A DNA stretch of 64,000 nucleotides, taken from positions 3,810,501 to 3,874,500 of the forward strand of contig JAKOON010000002.1 in the NCBI GenBank assembly GCA_022577435.1, written 5' to 3'. Under the pieces are notes generated by a model, which did no database searches, was not told the origin of the DNA, and saw only the letters and a list, made by a program, of their open reading frames with translations. The position numbers were made by a program, and so were the translations under genes. Below, piece after piece: positions 40,312 to 53,216 of this stretch; positions within the stretch are counted from its first letter, which is position 1; each line of letters opens with the position of its first letter. Source of the DNA: Embiotoca jacksoni (taxonomy: Eukaryota; Chordata; Actinopteri; Embiotocidae).

Positions 40312-41744
40312 ACATTATTTGTATGGTCCTCAAACGTACTTTGGATAATCATCATACACGGATTCATACGTTTTGTAAATTTGTCTGATGCTAGCCTTAT
40401 TGCCAGATTGTCTACCCTCAGAGAAAAAACACACAAGTTCTTCATGTTTTCCAAATGGGATACATGTGCTCACGTATGACTCATGTTTCCCATGGGCAAA
40501 ATACATATGTCATGTGGTCATGTGAGTTCTTGCACGTGAAATTCATGTCGTTTTTCTGTAAGGCTATAAAACACAATATAAACACACAACCCAAATATTA
40601 TATACAATCTTAACCCAAATGTCACGGCAACCTGGCAACCCACCACCTGCATGAAACGGCGTGTGTGCGGCCTCTTTCTGTCACTTTTAACCTTCCGTCT
40701 GAGTGATTATTCTACATGTAAATATAGCCCAAATCACAGCAAAACCGCTGTCTGTAAATTATGCGGACGACGTAACGGTTATACAATCAAAATTGTATTA
40801 TATTTTTTTCCATAATTTCTGCTGCTGCGTCAACTTTAATCCTCACTGAGTTTGTTTGAATGTCATTGAATGGTTGACAAAATCATCCACTACCAATTTT
40901 TAAACAGTGTAATGTGGAGAGAGGGGTTAAAAAAGTACCCATAAGCCTTTGCTGTTGCAAGTTACATACAGTACATTGCTCTTACATGCAACATTAGCAC
41001 ACATTAATGAGTGTGTGCATACACTGTATAGAAGTAGATCTACTCTCAATAAAAGAATGCTTGGACTGTATAAAATGTGTAAGTTGCAAAGTGAATCATG
41101 AAAAAAATAAATAAGGACAGATAAAAGAGACAAGTGGAGAACAGGAGCAAAATATTGTAATAGAGGACGGGCCCTGAGACAGTGGAGGAACTGACATTTA
41201 GAGAGCTAACATGTTGATGACAGCCAGACTGTCGGTTACAACGTCAACAGTCTGGAAACGGAGACACTCTTGGGACAATAACACACAGCTCCCCACTTCC
41301 TTTAACTGCTGCCACAGCGTATGGCTGCTGCGAGTGATATATATACTGTGTGTACTGAACATCACCAGCTACTGAATAGATTTCATGATTTATGTCTGTT
41401 TCAGTTCTTTTTATAGATTTAAATGCATCATCAGGGAAGACGTGGATAAAATCAAGAGGAATTTAAAGCTGCTCCTTTCAACGTTTTTTTTTTTTTATAT
41501 TAAAATAGATCAGATAATTATATGTAATGTGAAAGTGGCTTCTCATTGTTGACAAAGCACAGAGAATCATTACACTATTCTGCAACCTCATTTCTACAAA
41601 GCCTATTTAGTCTTGTTTTAGATCCTTGTTTTCATTTTATGGCCAAACTCTTATTGTCATCATTGGCGTGACGGTGGATCAGAAAGCTGAGACACTGCTT
41701 CTGTGTGCAACAGAGAAGCTATAACCTTTGTGAGTAAAGACGCC

Positions 41745-42345
41745 ACGTTCCGTCACTTGATCAAAATCAGCACCTGACTTTCACGTGTTATTGTAAGCAG
41801 TGGTACGGGTGCTTCTGCAATCTTTCCGTGGACATGACCCGAGGGCACACTTTACATTTTGTGTCAAACTTTGGTAATTGGATATGGAGAGTTTTAAAAT
41901 GCTTCAGAGAGCCTACGGCACTGAAGCAATGAGCCTGGAGAGGTGTTTTGAGTGACACTCGTGTGTCCGAGGGGCATAAAGTCACTGTCCAAAACCGAAA
42001 AAGGCGCATCAGGTCAGGAGCACGACCAGGTGGGTTTGCAGGGTTTTGGACCATGAATTTGTCCCCCAGGGTCAGACTGTAAACACTGAGTTCTACTATG
42101 ACGTCCTGAGGTGTTTAAGTGAAGAATTTCAGGGCTAACGACCTGAACTGTGGCGCGATGACACTTTAGTTCTCCAACATGACAACTAACCCACTTACAG
42201 TGCATTGAAAACGCACAAGTTTCTCACTCACAACAACACAATCGTAGCTCTCCACCACCCTTACTTGCCAGATTTGGCTCCCTGATACTTCTTTCTGTTC
42301 CCCAAGAATTTGCAACAAACTATGACGTGCGTTCTCTGCTCAAGT
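41745..42345 (+). mobile_element. Mariner-like relic, copy 2, with internal deletion
   Basis: From 41857 a frame reads FCVKL, later ESFKMLQRAYGTEAM, the N-terminal DNA-binding part of a mariner transposase, with stops. It passes directly into the catalytic region: S-H-C-P-K-P-KKAHQ, HEFVPQGQTVNTEFYYDVL, RPELWRDD, and near 42255 LHHP.LPDLAP and YFFLFPKN. Several in-frame stops and at least one frameshift make it non-functional. About a third of a normal transposase is deleted between the two parts. Confidence 0.85.
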
Positions 42346-42696
42346 TGAAAAGATTTCCACCTCCGAAACAGCAGCCTATTAACTGTTTTGTTTATCCAAA
42401 CTCATTAACTGATCTTACAGGGTTGAACAAATTATTAACGAGCGAACAGTAATGCAACAGTTTCTCATGTTGTCATTTGTGGATCCCCTTTGTAAAAGCA
42501 CTGTAGGTGATATTTAGAAGCGTAAAGTAAACACACAGGATATAGGTTAAATAACGTTGAAATAAGCATTACTGATAAAATCATTCACTGTGTGCCCACT
42601 TCTGAACCAATATTTACAAGTCAAGGATTTTTTTGGGGGGGGTTTAATTCACTGTAGCTTTAACATTCTGGTTTCTAACCTAAAAAAAACAACCTA

Positions 42697-42754
42697 AAAA
42701 AGTTTCCCCTCGGGGATTAATAAAGTAAATACCTACCTACCTACCTACCTACCT
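42697..42754 (+). mobile_element. LINE 3'-tail fragment with (TACC)n
   Basis: It reads tttcccctcggggattaata followed by aagtaaatacctacctacc. This is the same kind of 3' terminus as the LINE at 39675-40311, here on the + strand and reduced to the last few dozen bases. Confidence 0.7.
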
Positions 42755-43496
42755 GTCTCATTTGTACTGCTGTGAGGTTTCTAACCTAGCTGATAAGTCT
42801 AAAAATGTCCTTCACAGTTTCTCAGGCGCCAAGGGGATGTCTTAAAATTACTGGTTTTGTCCAAGAACAGGACTAAACAAAAAGAAAATCCACTAACAAG
42901 GATAAAAGTTTAATATTCTAACAATTCAAAGCTAACAGTCAATGTTTGGCATTTTTACTTTGTAAATTACTAATAAATGGGTGTCAGAATTATTCTGAAC
43001 CAGCTGTTCCCGATCTTTTTTTGATTGAAATCTCTTAAACGAGGCCATGTCTTAGTGTGACCCATCATCACATTGTTGTATATCATTAGCAGGGGGAGCC
43101 GTTCAACACATTTCATTTGAATGGCCAATACTTTACTAAATGAACAAAAAAAATTAACATACATTTGTTTTACAAAATATTTGATCTTTCTGTTTCCCCT
43201 CAATTATAATTTGTAATTGTTATATTCATCTTTTGAGGAGTCGTGATTATCCAAGTGGAAAACCATGGGTTTGAAAAGTGAAGCTAAGGTGTCTTGAAGT
43301 GCAATACTTTGGTTTAAAAAAAACATTTAAAGCATCATCTTCTCTGATGAAATACAAAGTCAGTAATTGTATTCAACCACTAATTATGCCATAATGAACT
43401 AAATTCCCTTCTTCTGATCAGTGTTTTTGGGGTACTTCTGAAAATAATTCCATAATTAATTAGATTAATTAATTAATTAGATAGGCCTCAAGGGGA

Positions 43497-43735
43497 GGTT
43501 TGTTGGTGTGTCTGCTTTGATTGATTTGCCTGAGTTGCGGTCAAGTTGCTGGTACAGGTGGGTGGGACATAGTGTCCTCTGGTTGTCAGTAAGATCCACC
43601 ACTTTCGCCTCTCCCCTCCCATATGGTCACTACTGGGTCCAAAAATTAAAGATGGCGACGGCCAAAATGCCAGACTGGAGGCTTCACAACAGCATGTTCA
43701 CAAACCAATGGGTGATGACATGGTGATTGCCAAAT
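43497..43735 (-). repeat. Interspersed repeat family A, copy 3 (truncated)
   Basis: Reverse complement of the left half of 20430-20885: on the - strand it reads tcacccattggtttgtgaac, ccgtcgccatctttaat, cagtagtgaccatatg and gtcccacccacc, ending near the cagacacacc phrase. Confidence 0.7.
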
Positions 43736-45599
43736 GGACTTAATAACAACTCATACACTGTGATTGAAAGACTATGTACCACACAACACAACATAGAGTC
43801 ACAATCTTGACTTGAAACTCAAAAAGAGTCAACCAAACTGGGCCTCCCTGTAGGTTAAGACCCACAGTAAAAATGTCTGACACATGTAACCTCTCGCTCT
43901 GCAACAGAGCATTCGTCTTCCTGCTGCACTGCATGTCTCTCTGCTCTTCTCTCTTTTCATTTCCATCTCAACATGCCAGGCAGCTCTTCAGAAATAATTA
44001 GTGAGTAACGAGTCTCTCACATGGCCTCATAACAAGCTTCATGCTCTAATAATGAGCTTCTAAACAGTTCGGTGGTAAACAGCTGCCATCAGTTACACAG
44101 AGAACCTGCCTGGAGCCTTAAGCCTAAGCAAACGCAAAGACAAACCAGTCTGAGCAAGCAGAATCCGCGAGACTGTTTCGTCTCTTTGGAACACGTTTGA
44201 GTTTTTTTTTTTTGAAGATTCACTAATGAGAAACCACAAAAGAATTCATTGCGGACAGGCACAGTTGGAATTTGCTGTGCCTCTTGCCTATTCATAAGTC
44301 TACAATACTTCACAACTTTCATCAGCAGTCCAAACAACAGAATGAAATAAAGTGTTTCCACAGCATAATACATGTAAAATAGTTTGGGTTTAGGGGAATT
44401 GAGAGACGCCGTTTCAAAACATTATGAATAAAGACCTTTTTAAAAAGCAGCCAGCTTTTTGCTGCAAAGCCAACTTTACAGCCTCTCTAACGTGTGAAAA
44501 AGCATTCAGTCCAACCACATCCAGCTATTTGTAATGGATTTAACATGGACTCTCAAAGTGGTGAAGAGAATCTGAATTTGTCAATCTGAGGGACGAATAT
44601 GAGAAGATCAAGTGAACTTTCCATTTAAATACAGAATTCATCTGCTTCTGTGTGCCCATATGTGGTGAAAGACAAGTGCAACAGTCATGTAACACTTGTC
44701 ATCCATCAACATAAATGTCTTGCTGTTCACCATGAACAAAAAAATGCATCCTCAAAAATATAACGTGTCCATATTCACGCAGAGTATTTACACTTCTTGA
44801 AGTTCTAACAGGACACATCACGGCGAGGTGTGTAATGATTTTTACAAGCCTCGATGAAGATCCCCTGTGGGGTGTGTGTGGTCAGTGCAGCAGGAGCTGA
44901 GCTAACTAGCCATAAAACAGTGATGGATGATACAAAGGTTTAAAGAGCCATGTGTAAATGCCACAGTGTTTATGAGCCATTCCTTGGTGTTCATGAGGGT
45001 TTGTAAATGGTGCACTGCCTGCATACAGTGTCTAACTTAATAACAGATGACATTAAGAAGAAATAGGTCTTTTTAGTCATCTATTTATTAATGCTACAAG
45101 CTTTAATTATGATCAAATGAATATGATGTGTAGCCATACAGAACCAAATGTTGTTTTAAACACACATGACAAAATAATCCCTAGATAGTGGCTGTATGTG
45201 TGGTCACTGGTCGGTTGGAGGAACATCAAGTTGAGATTATTTTGCTGCACATATTGTTTGCATATTCAAAATGCTCAAACTTCAAGTATATTTAGTTGCC
45301 AGTGTGGCATTTTTTCCTTACACAACATTACATGTATCAAATGCATTACATGTATCAAATGCCCATAAGGCAAAAGTATCCATCCAACAAGACCATTTAT
45401 TCAACAAGTACTTGATGTGAGGTACGAATTCACCATTTTAAAGAAAAACCTCAGTGCGCTGCAGTACAAGTGCTTAGTTTGTAGTATTTGTTTGCCCTTA
45501 CACATAACATGAAATTGTTCACAACATATAAATAGCGATAGATTTATCTGATAAAGCACATCAGAGTAAAAAAACTGAAAAATGCCCAAATTGCTTTTA

Positions 45600-45860
45600 A
45601 AAACACTTTTCGAGCCAAAGTGTGTAATACACCCATCAGATTTGCCTCTCCTGGGCGTGACAGTACACGCATGTATGACCAGGGTCAAAAATGGAGGTCA
45701 TAACAACGTTAAGTAACATGTGATACATATAAAGTTACTTCCAAAGAATTACTTATTTTAACCCAAACCATGATCTTTTCCGAAAGTAGTTGTGTCGCAC
45801 CAAGTCCAATCTGACGGTTGTCTTACACGCTTTGGTGTGATATTGGGACTTTTCAGGCCA
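45600..45860 (-). repeat. Interspersed repeat family B, copy 2
   Basis: On the - strand it reads ggaaaagatcatggtttggg, gaccctggtcatacatgcg and gatgggtgtattacacac, in the same order as at 20930-21350. Confidence 0.6.
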
Positions 45861-46029
45861 ACTGACGAAAAGCACACTGGCAAAAACAAAACCTGCACCA
45901 AATAAAAACAAATAAGATAAGAGAATATCCAAGCAACAATTCATCAAGACCATCTGAAACTAGTGGCTCATAAAACACAACAGATGGAAGCCCAAGGGAA
46001 GCCCCAACACAGCTAATGGAAACCTCCAG

Positions 46030-46235
46030 CAATTCAGATGCACCCTGCTATGATTCATTCTCCAAGTGTGATGGATATTTGTTCCAGATTTCATCGCATC
46101 AATGCAATCCATTCATCGTTTTCACAATAAAAAGAAAGACGTCAACCTCATGGTCAGTGGATCATTCATGTCAGTAGAGTTCATCCTCTGGGGAACGTGA
46201 ATGGACACAATTTCACAACAGGCCAGCCAGTAGTT
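46030..46235 (+). repeat. Teleost interspersed repeat, copy 2 of 3
   Basis: It shares atttcatcgcatcaatgcaa, gtcaacctcatggtcagtgg and agttcatcctctggggaac with 9930-10370 in degenerate form. Confidence 0.55.
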
Positions 46236-46531
46236 ATTGTTACACACTGACGAGTCATGTGCTACTATTGGTGAATGTTCTGTCCATATCCACATATCAT
46301 TCTTCTACATTGGAAATAATGTTCGAGCTTGTTTGGATTTCTTTCAACCAATCACAATCATCTTGGGCGTTACTAAGCCCAGGATGCAGCAACAGTGCTC
46401 CTGGCAAATAGTGTCAAGGGGGAAGTTGTTATGGTGGAACATTTGCATGTAGGGAGGCGAGCCCTGTTATTCAAAATCCCTGCAAAAGACTGTAACAAAC
46501 CAAGCAGGCTGGAATTAGTGCATGATCAAAA

Positions 46532-46566
46532 TCACACACGCGCACACACGCACACACGCACGCACG

Positions 46567-46606
<40 letters not shown>
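46532..46606 (+). repeat. Imperfect (CA)n/(CG) microsatellite
   Basis: A CA array interrupted by CGCA units in its first half, then about 18 pure CA units. Confidence 0.92.
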
Positions 46607-46608
<2 letters not shown>

Positions 46609-48633
46609 AAACTAAGGTCTTTAAAAGAGTCAACAAAAAAATATCATGACCTAAAGGCAGCCTGATGCTGAAGCTTTTGGATGACATACGTTGCATGGCT
46701 CATTCTTTATTAGCAACATTCACTGTAGTATCCCTCCTGTTTATTACTATAATCGGTCCCTAATTTACACAGCTACATATATTGTGCACATGCCTGTATG
46801 AAGAGTGGTTTTTAAGCCTACCTCGTCTCGGCTGCTGTGAGCCCTGCAGTATTTCTCCCCACACGTCTGCTGCTCCCCAAAGGCTCAATCTCCCCGCTTC
46901 CACCATCACAGTGTACGAAAACACAGCAATTAAAACACCTGGCCAAACAATCAGTCAATGAATTTGATGTGTGTGTAGCTCACCCAGAGAGGCAGAGCGA
47001 TCAATAAAGCCATCTCCAAGGTGAATCTATAGCAGCTCCCAATAGACACAGAAAACCGCTGTGCAAGGTGTTGAGATACAGCCGTGTTTTCAACAATACA
47101 ACAAAATGCTCAGTGCTCAGACTACTAAACAGCCGAGCAATACATCCCCCCCCCTTTTTATTCATAAAGTAAAGCACAACATTGTTTTCCCTTTTGCTAC
47201 GCAGTATTTTCTGCAGCAGTGCAGCCATGGCAGGAAGACTAGTTTCAAAGAAGAAAGCATAAGAAGTGAAGGTGAAGTCAGATGGAAGAGGAGCGGCAAA
47301 ATGAAAGAAACAGGCCTGCAGAAAATCACAACAGGGAGTATCCTTCTTCCTCTGCCTCTTTAAAAGCTGCCTCCACCAGCCTATTCTCCTGGGCCAGGCA
47401 GCGGCGTAGAGACGTAGCGGGGAGAGAGGGAGAGAGAGAGACGGGAGATATCAGCACTCTGTATCTAATCTCCCTACCCTCTCCAATGCACCCTGGAGTA
47501 TCCTCTCCAGCACCAACACAGGCAGAGAGATAGGAGTCGACAGCTGCACAAGCTCAAACCCAGCACCTGAGCTTTATAGCTAAAGGTAAGCTTTCCCTGC
47601 TGGGCCTGACTTGGAGCAGAAGGGAGGCAAGTTTGTGGGTGGAGGAAGGATGTCTTAAAGAGAACAGAAAAGGTTTAGCAATCTCTTCAATCCTCGGAGC
47701 TTCTTAGTCTATTAAAAAAGTAGCGTACATTAACAAGAGGTCTATATGGATTTTAATGCCTTATTTCTTCCTTAAAATAAGTGCTACATTCTGCTAACAG
47801 GGTGAAATTTTGCCATGTGCTTCCAGTCATACACATACAGCCATACAGTCCCCGCACGATGAAACACACAATGTTTCTTGCTTCTGGGATATAGTTTAAA
47901 CATTTGCAGTACAAATCCCTTTGAGGATTTGTTTCAGTTGTTAAATTTAAGATTTTGCCCATCTCTGCTGGAGTCCGACAGCTACATGCATTAAAGCAGT
48001 AAAGCCAGGACTTAGATTTAAAGAATAAATGGATGATAAAAAAAACCTTTGAAAACCACAGCTACAACAATATCAACAGTGGTATCAGCTTATATTGCCC
48101 TCTCCCGCCTCAGTGAAAACAAGCAAACACCTACAGTGACAGGTGTGTAGGAGGAACAGTGGCAGATAAGACTTTTTTTTATTTTTTTATTACAAGCCTG
48201 GAAGAAATACAGGAACTATCCTTCCCAAACATAGGCAGGTATATTTTTTTTCACTTGTCACTTATAATACTGAGAGTATGATTCTACTTAAACTGGTTTT
48301 ACACACACTCAGCCAATATGATATCCTCAAAACATTTGAATATTTTCAGAAACAAAGGATAAAATGCACAGAACTATTTGATTTGAATTACTTGCACAGT
48401 TTATTATAAACGTCTATGAATTCCTGAAATGACTGAGAAAGTTCACATAATCTGCAGTCTAAAGGCCTTTACAAACTGGGGCTGTGACAAATATACAACA
48501 ATAAAATGTGAAACACTAGCCGGCGAATACTTTGCATCAAAACTATTCACACTACAAGCGATACAAATTTGTGGCTTGTGATACAGTTTTCCAAATAAAA
48601 GTTTAAGTAGATTCGTGCCAGCTCAGTTTTCTG

Positions 48634-48642
48634 AAAAAAAAG

Positions 48643-48675
<33 letters not shown>
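48634..48675 (+). repeat. Poly-A tract
   Basis: About 41 bases with one G interruption. It may be the tail of a retrotransposed sequence, but no body was recognised upstream. Confidence 0.85.
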
Positions 48676-48676
<1 letters not shown>

Positions 48677-48899
48677 CAAAATGTCAAAAATGTCTTTTTA
48701 AAATTGGCATGGTTGGTTTTAAGATATATTTGGAGGAATACACTGTTAATTAGTGCTCCTTTTTCTTTTAAATTGACACAGAGATGCTTTAACGTGATTT
48801 ATTGTGGTTCACATCAGTCAGTCATGATACAGGCAGCTGGAATAACAGGCAGGCAGCCGATCTGAGAAAGAAGACATTTTCGGGGGGAATATTTGGGGT

Positions 48900-49125
48900 T
48901 CAGACCTGATGATACAGGTGAACCAACCAACACAGAGTCTCAATAGTCATGCTAAAGCTCTGTGAGGTTGTAATTCTGCACAGTGGTGCTTTGAAAAATG
49001 CTAACATCAGCCTGCAAACAATGACAAATGTAATGTAAAGTTTACAACCATCTTAGTTTATTGTGTTAGCATGCAAAATTTGCTCATTAGCGCTGGATAC
49101 AAAACACAGCTGAGGCTGATGGGAA
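48900..49125 (+). repeat. Teleost interspersed repeat, copy 3 of 3 (5' part)
   Basis: It contains accatcttagtttattgtgt, tagcatgcaaaatttgctca and cagctgaggctgatgggaaa, the left part of the family also seen at 9930-10370. It runs directly into the LINE relic at 49140. Confidence 0.55.
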
Positions 49126-49139
49126 AGACATTACTACTG

Positions 49140-49590
49140 TGGACCAACCGGCCTACACTACAAAGTGTCGGCTGCAGAAACCAACAGGTTTCAGGACTCA
49201 GAGTGGGAGACCAGCACTGACTGAACCCATCTTCCAAAAGGCCGAGCAGAAAGTGTCCTTCGACCTGCCACATGAGCCGCTCATCCAGCTCTACACAGCA
49301 ATCACAGAGTCTGTCTTCAGCACATCCATCACAGTCTGGTTTAGATCGGCCACCGAAATGGGGCAACTTCCAGACAGCGATGTCAGCGGTGCCGACCTGG
49401 ATGCAGTCCAGCACTTTAACACATGCAGAGTGAGGAAGCAGGCAGGGACAGCAGAGCTACAAAAGAGATGTGAAGAACACCTTCTTTCAACATGTCATAT
49501 TACTCATCAGCATTCAAACCAGCCATATGGCAGAAAACTATACATGTACAACCGTTTGTATGCGTATAACGTTTTTTGTTATTGATTTTT
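49140..49590 (+). mobile_element. Degraded LINE ORF2 C-terminal fragment
   Basis: An open frame of 148 codons contains PLIQLYTAITESVFSTSITVWF followed by RSATE, split here: the LYTAITESVFSTSITVWF motif is typical of the C-terminal end of fish non-LTR retrotransposon polyproteins. Sequence after residue 70 does not align with the expected continuation, so the copy is rearranged or decayed. Confidence 0.6.
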
Positions 49591-50211
49591 TTATTTATCT
49601 GTCTTAATACCTGAGATAATATCTTTATAAATTAGTATCTTATCTCTGTGTTTTATCATGTGGGAAATGTTTATGAAATGAAACAGCTTTTCAGAAATAA
49701 GGTTTTTTGTCTCTATATTCTACAAATTGTAAAGGGGACATTTATGGAAAATGAAGTATGGATGGATGTTACATGTTCCTTTGGCGTGAAGAACGATTGA
49801 TGCTCTGTTTGGTCTGACTGAAAGCACACCATTGGAAGTTATATGGAGCCGTTCGCAAAGAGCCAAAAGAGTCTCCCATTATCTTCACGCTCCTAAAAAG
49901 CCAGAGCTGAGGCAGCCTTTGTGTCCAACGCTGGAGGCATGCGGGCAGCAACGGGGAGAAGAAGGGAGGAGAGGGTGGAGGTGGGGTGCTGGTAGACAGG
50001 ACAGCTGGAACCCAGCCTCGGTGTCTGGCAAAGAACAGTGAAATTCCCCTCCACCCGAATCACACCTCCCCTCCTCCTCCTCTTTTCCTGCTATTCTCTC
50101 GCTCTTCCTCCTCATCCTCCTCCTCCTCCATGCAGGTTACTGTTGTGCGAGCGAGGCTCTCCTGGGGCGAGCTGACAGCACGGATAAATGAGTGAACAGG
50201 CTCGGTGGATG

Positions 50212-50245
50212 CACACACACACACACCCACACCCACCCACACCCA

Positions 50246-50278
<33 letters not shown>
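50212..50278 (+). repeat. (CA)n/(CCCACA)n compound microsatellite
   Basis: CA units mixed with CCCACA units, first of three CA arrays in 300 bases. Confidence 0.93.
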
Positions 50279-50280
<2 letters not shown>

Positions 50281-50331
50281 TTCCACACAGAGAAACACAC
50301 TGTTATACTAGCTTCCCAACACTCACTAAAT

Positions 50332-50337
<6 letters not shown>

Positions 50338-50376
<39 letters not shown>
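50338..50376 (+). repeat. (CA)n microsatellite
   Basis: About 19 CA units. Confidence 0.95.
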
Positions 50377-50379
<3 letters not shown>

Positions 50380-50432
50380 TGTAACACAAAATGGGCTTTT
50401 TGACAGGAAGCATATAGTCAGAAGAGGATTTG

Positions 50433-50433
<1 letters not shown>

Positions 50434-50495
<62 letters not shown>

Positions 50496-50509
50496 CATCA
50501 TCATCATCA
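50434..50509 (+). repeat. (CA)n followed by (ATC)n microsatellite
   Basis: About 29 CA units followed by five ATC units. Confidence 0.95.
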
Positions 50510-51649
50510 GATGTATAGCCAGTCACTGGAGGTTTACCAACAGTGCTCTCTTACTCTCCTTTTCCTCTCTGCCTCTATTAAGGCTGACATTGATGAATGA
50601 CAGAGATTACAGGACAGACTGCTGCTTAGCTTCATCACAGAATGAATGTAATCAAACACAGACGCGGAGAGCATCGAGGGAACTTTACACTCTGCAAGAT
50701 GGAGGTAACAGAGCAGGCGATGTGAGTCTGCGTATGAGGAAGTGAAGGAGAAACACAGAGGGGTTTCACATGGCACACCTCGGGCGCCTGGTGACTCTCC
50801 ATCCTTCCCTCTGGCAGTGTGTTTACCTGATCTCAACTTGGCAAAAATGTGCAGAGTGACACATTTTTGGGCCGGCTTTGATGCTTCTGAGTTGTCTGTG
50901 TTTTATTGCCCATCTCTGCTGACATTCAGAGGAACTCCAGAGATGTCCCAACCTGTTAGGGGTAGCCAGGGCGCAACATTTTGGGACTGCTGGATGAAAA
51001 TAAACTTAATTTTTGAGACACCAAAGCTTTCATTAGCTCATGGTAATCAGCAGCAATTGCTCCTCTGCAACAGTAATTATTTTGGATTTGTCACGAGCAG
51101 TAGTTTTGATAATAACTAATCAAACTTCATTGCTCTTGCATTTCCTTGAATAATGTACAGATCAATTTATCCCCGCACTCAGTTTGAAGTCATGAAAAAT
51201 CAAGCTGTATTCGAGCCAATAATATTTATTATGCTCATATTTGTCAGGCTTTATAAAACTGGGGGACTTTGTAGTTTTTTTTCCCCCAACTGTAAGGTCT
51301 CATTCTGCATTGTTTACAACAGTGGATACAAATATTCAATGCTCATGACTGCAACATCATTTCTGCCTGTGCACATCACTATCCACCCATACAGGAAGAA
51401 CCAGACAGTAATACTTTTGTTTGTCTGTGAACAAAAGAGCGTTTAACAATTCAGGTAAATCCTAATGCATGGATTAGGACTTAGTTATTCAAACAACCAG
51501 GGATTTGGATGACTGATCGATTTCCAAATGACTCTAATTGACATCAGGGAAAGACAACAAACGGCCTGGAATTTGGATAAAGAAACATACATATTTAATT
51601 AGGATGTAAAACTGTTCCTGGATTTACGATTGGTTTGAACACAAAAGTT

Positions 51650-51905
51650 AGAGCTGAAAAGTCGACTGTTTTATTCTTCTTTTCCACCTCACGGTACCGG
51701 CTCGGTTTGACTGAACTCGCTTTTTCTGGTTAGTGAATAATGCTAGTTAGTGGTACTTTGTTTTGTATCACCTCCATCGAGGTTCAAAATGAGCTGAGAC
51801 TAAAAGGTGACGTGACTAATCTGCAGACCTCTGATTGGTCAGAGAGAATTATAACTTCTATCACCACTGTGTGCGTGACATGGGGCGACCTGCACAAACC
51901 GTATG
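51650..51905 (+). repeat. Probable teleost interspersed repeat
   Basis: Phrases cacggtaccggctcggtttg, cacctccatcgaggttcaaa, gagctgagactaaaaggtga and ctgattggtcagagagaatt recall a common fish repeat. No ends were defined. Confidence 0.5.
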
Positions 51906-52891
51906 GAAAGCAATTTGAGCAAATTTACAGGACATTAAAATGCATGTTAACACCTAAAAGTTTGGTCACGTTAACACTGAATATTTTCTTACATGTTAAC
52001 ACCACAATAAGATGTTAGGAAGATGTTTTACTCCAGACAGCTTAATAAAAGCTACTGCAGTTGCAGTAATTTTTTGTATTCATTGTACTACTTGAGTAAA
52101 TGGCACCCTGTAATACTACGCCATGGTCAACTGAGGAGGCATAAATGTTTCTCTGTTTGGTTGCCAGCTACACTGAGGAGGTCGGCTGACTATCTATTGT
52201 AGCAAAAGAAATCCAGAAATGTGCCTGGTATCACCAGCCAGTGGAGTCGAGTAAAGCTGGTATCAGCAGTTGAAACGGGGTAATGGAGGGCACACTAAGA
52301 TTACTGACCCGTCGTAAAAATATCTCTACCATTGTTAAAGCTGAAAAATGAACAGTAAATAAGGTTTTATTGTTTTGATATGGTGGAACAATATAAAACA
52401 GGGCTGTATAGTCTGAAGCTGTCAGCTGCACAATAAAAGGTTGGAGATACTGCAGTTCACACTTATCTTAGTTGTGCTGAAACACATTAGATAGTGCTGA
52501 GATTAATTTACTTGTACTGCAGCTTCGACTATTTTAATGCTATTTGAACTTATTTTCTCCGCAAAAAAGAACAACCTTGAAATAATCTGTTTTACACATG
52601 AAACAGTTTGATTCATCCCTTTAGCGAACTTTTTTTCTCAGTATAGATATAGCCACTAAACTATATTTAGATATACTTTTGGGTGATGTGATCACGTCAG
52701 ACCTTTTTATGCTGTGGAAGAAAGTGATTCAACATCGTGATGCTGGGGCTGCGAGTCTGGAGACAGTTTGTGGATCTTTAAGTTAAGGTCATTACAGTTG
52801 TCCAAGCAGAGGGTCCGACAAATTTGGACTCAGATACAGACTTCCTGCATCAAGTGCTCATTGCACACTGGCTGCAAATCAGCCCTTTGCT

Positions 52892-52894
52892 AAC

Positions 52895-52941
<47 letters not shown>
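52892..52941 (+). repeat. (CA)n microsatellite
   Basis: About 24 CA units with one CG near the start. Confidence 0.95.
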
Positions 52942-52942
<1 letters not shown>

Positions 52943-53159
52943 ACCCTCTTCCATCTTTTCTCTCCTTCTTCACATCATAGCATCCAATAAGCAAGAAATG
53001 CCACATGTATTCTGGAGCGGTGCAGTGACTCTAGAGAAATGGCATTTTAAAAAGCAAAACAAATTATGGCTGCAAGCAGCATTACAGCGACCGACCCCCA
53101 AATCTGCATTTTAGTCGTGAAAGCAAATAAGCTAATTTAAAGAATTTTTTATTTTTTTT

Positions 53160-53165
<6 letters not shown>

Positions 53166-53213
<48 letters not shown>
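53166..53213 (+). repeat. (TA)n microsatellite
   Basis: About 24 TA units after a T-rich tract. Confidence 0.95.

Positions 53214-53216
<3 letters not shown>

Noticed and set aside
47380..47590. A possible promoter or first exon (purine-rich tract, TATA-like ctataaag on the - strand, AAAG|gtaagc on the + strand)
   Set aside because: No signal-peptide-like reading frame starts here on the - strand, and no + strand exon follows. It could be regulatory, but the sequence alone does not support a call.
49058..49414. A 118-codon Cys-rich frame on the - strand
   Set aside because: It lies opposite the LINE-like frame at 49139-49585, whose LYTAITESVFSTSITVWF motif identifies the + strand as the coding one.
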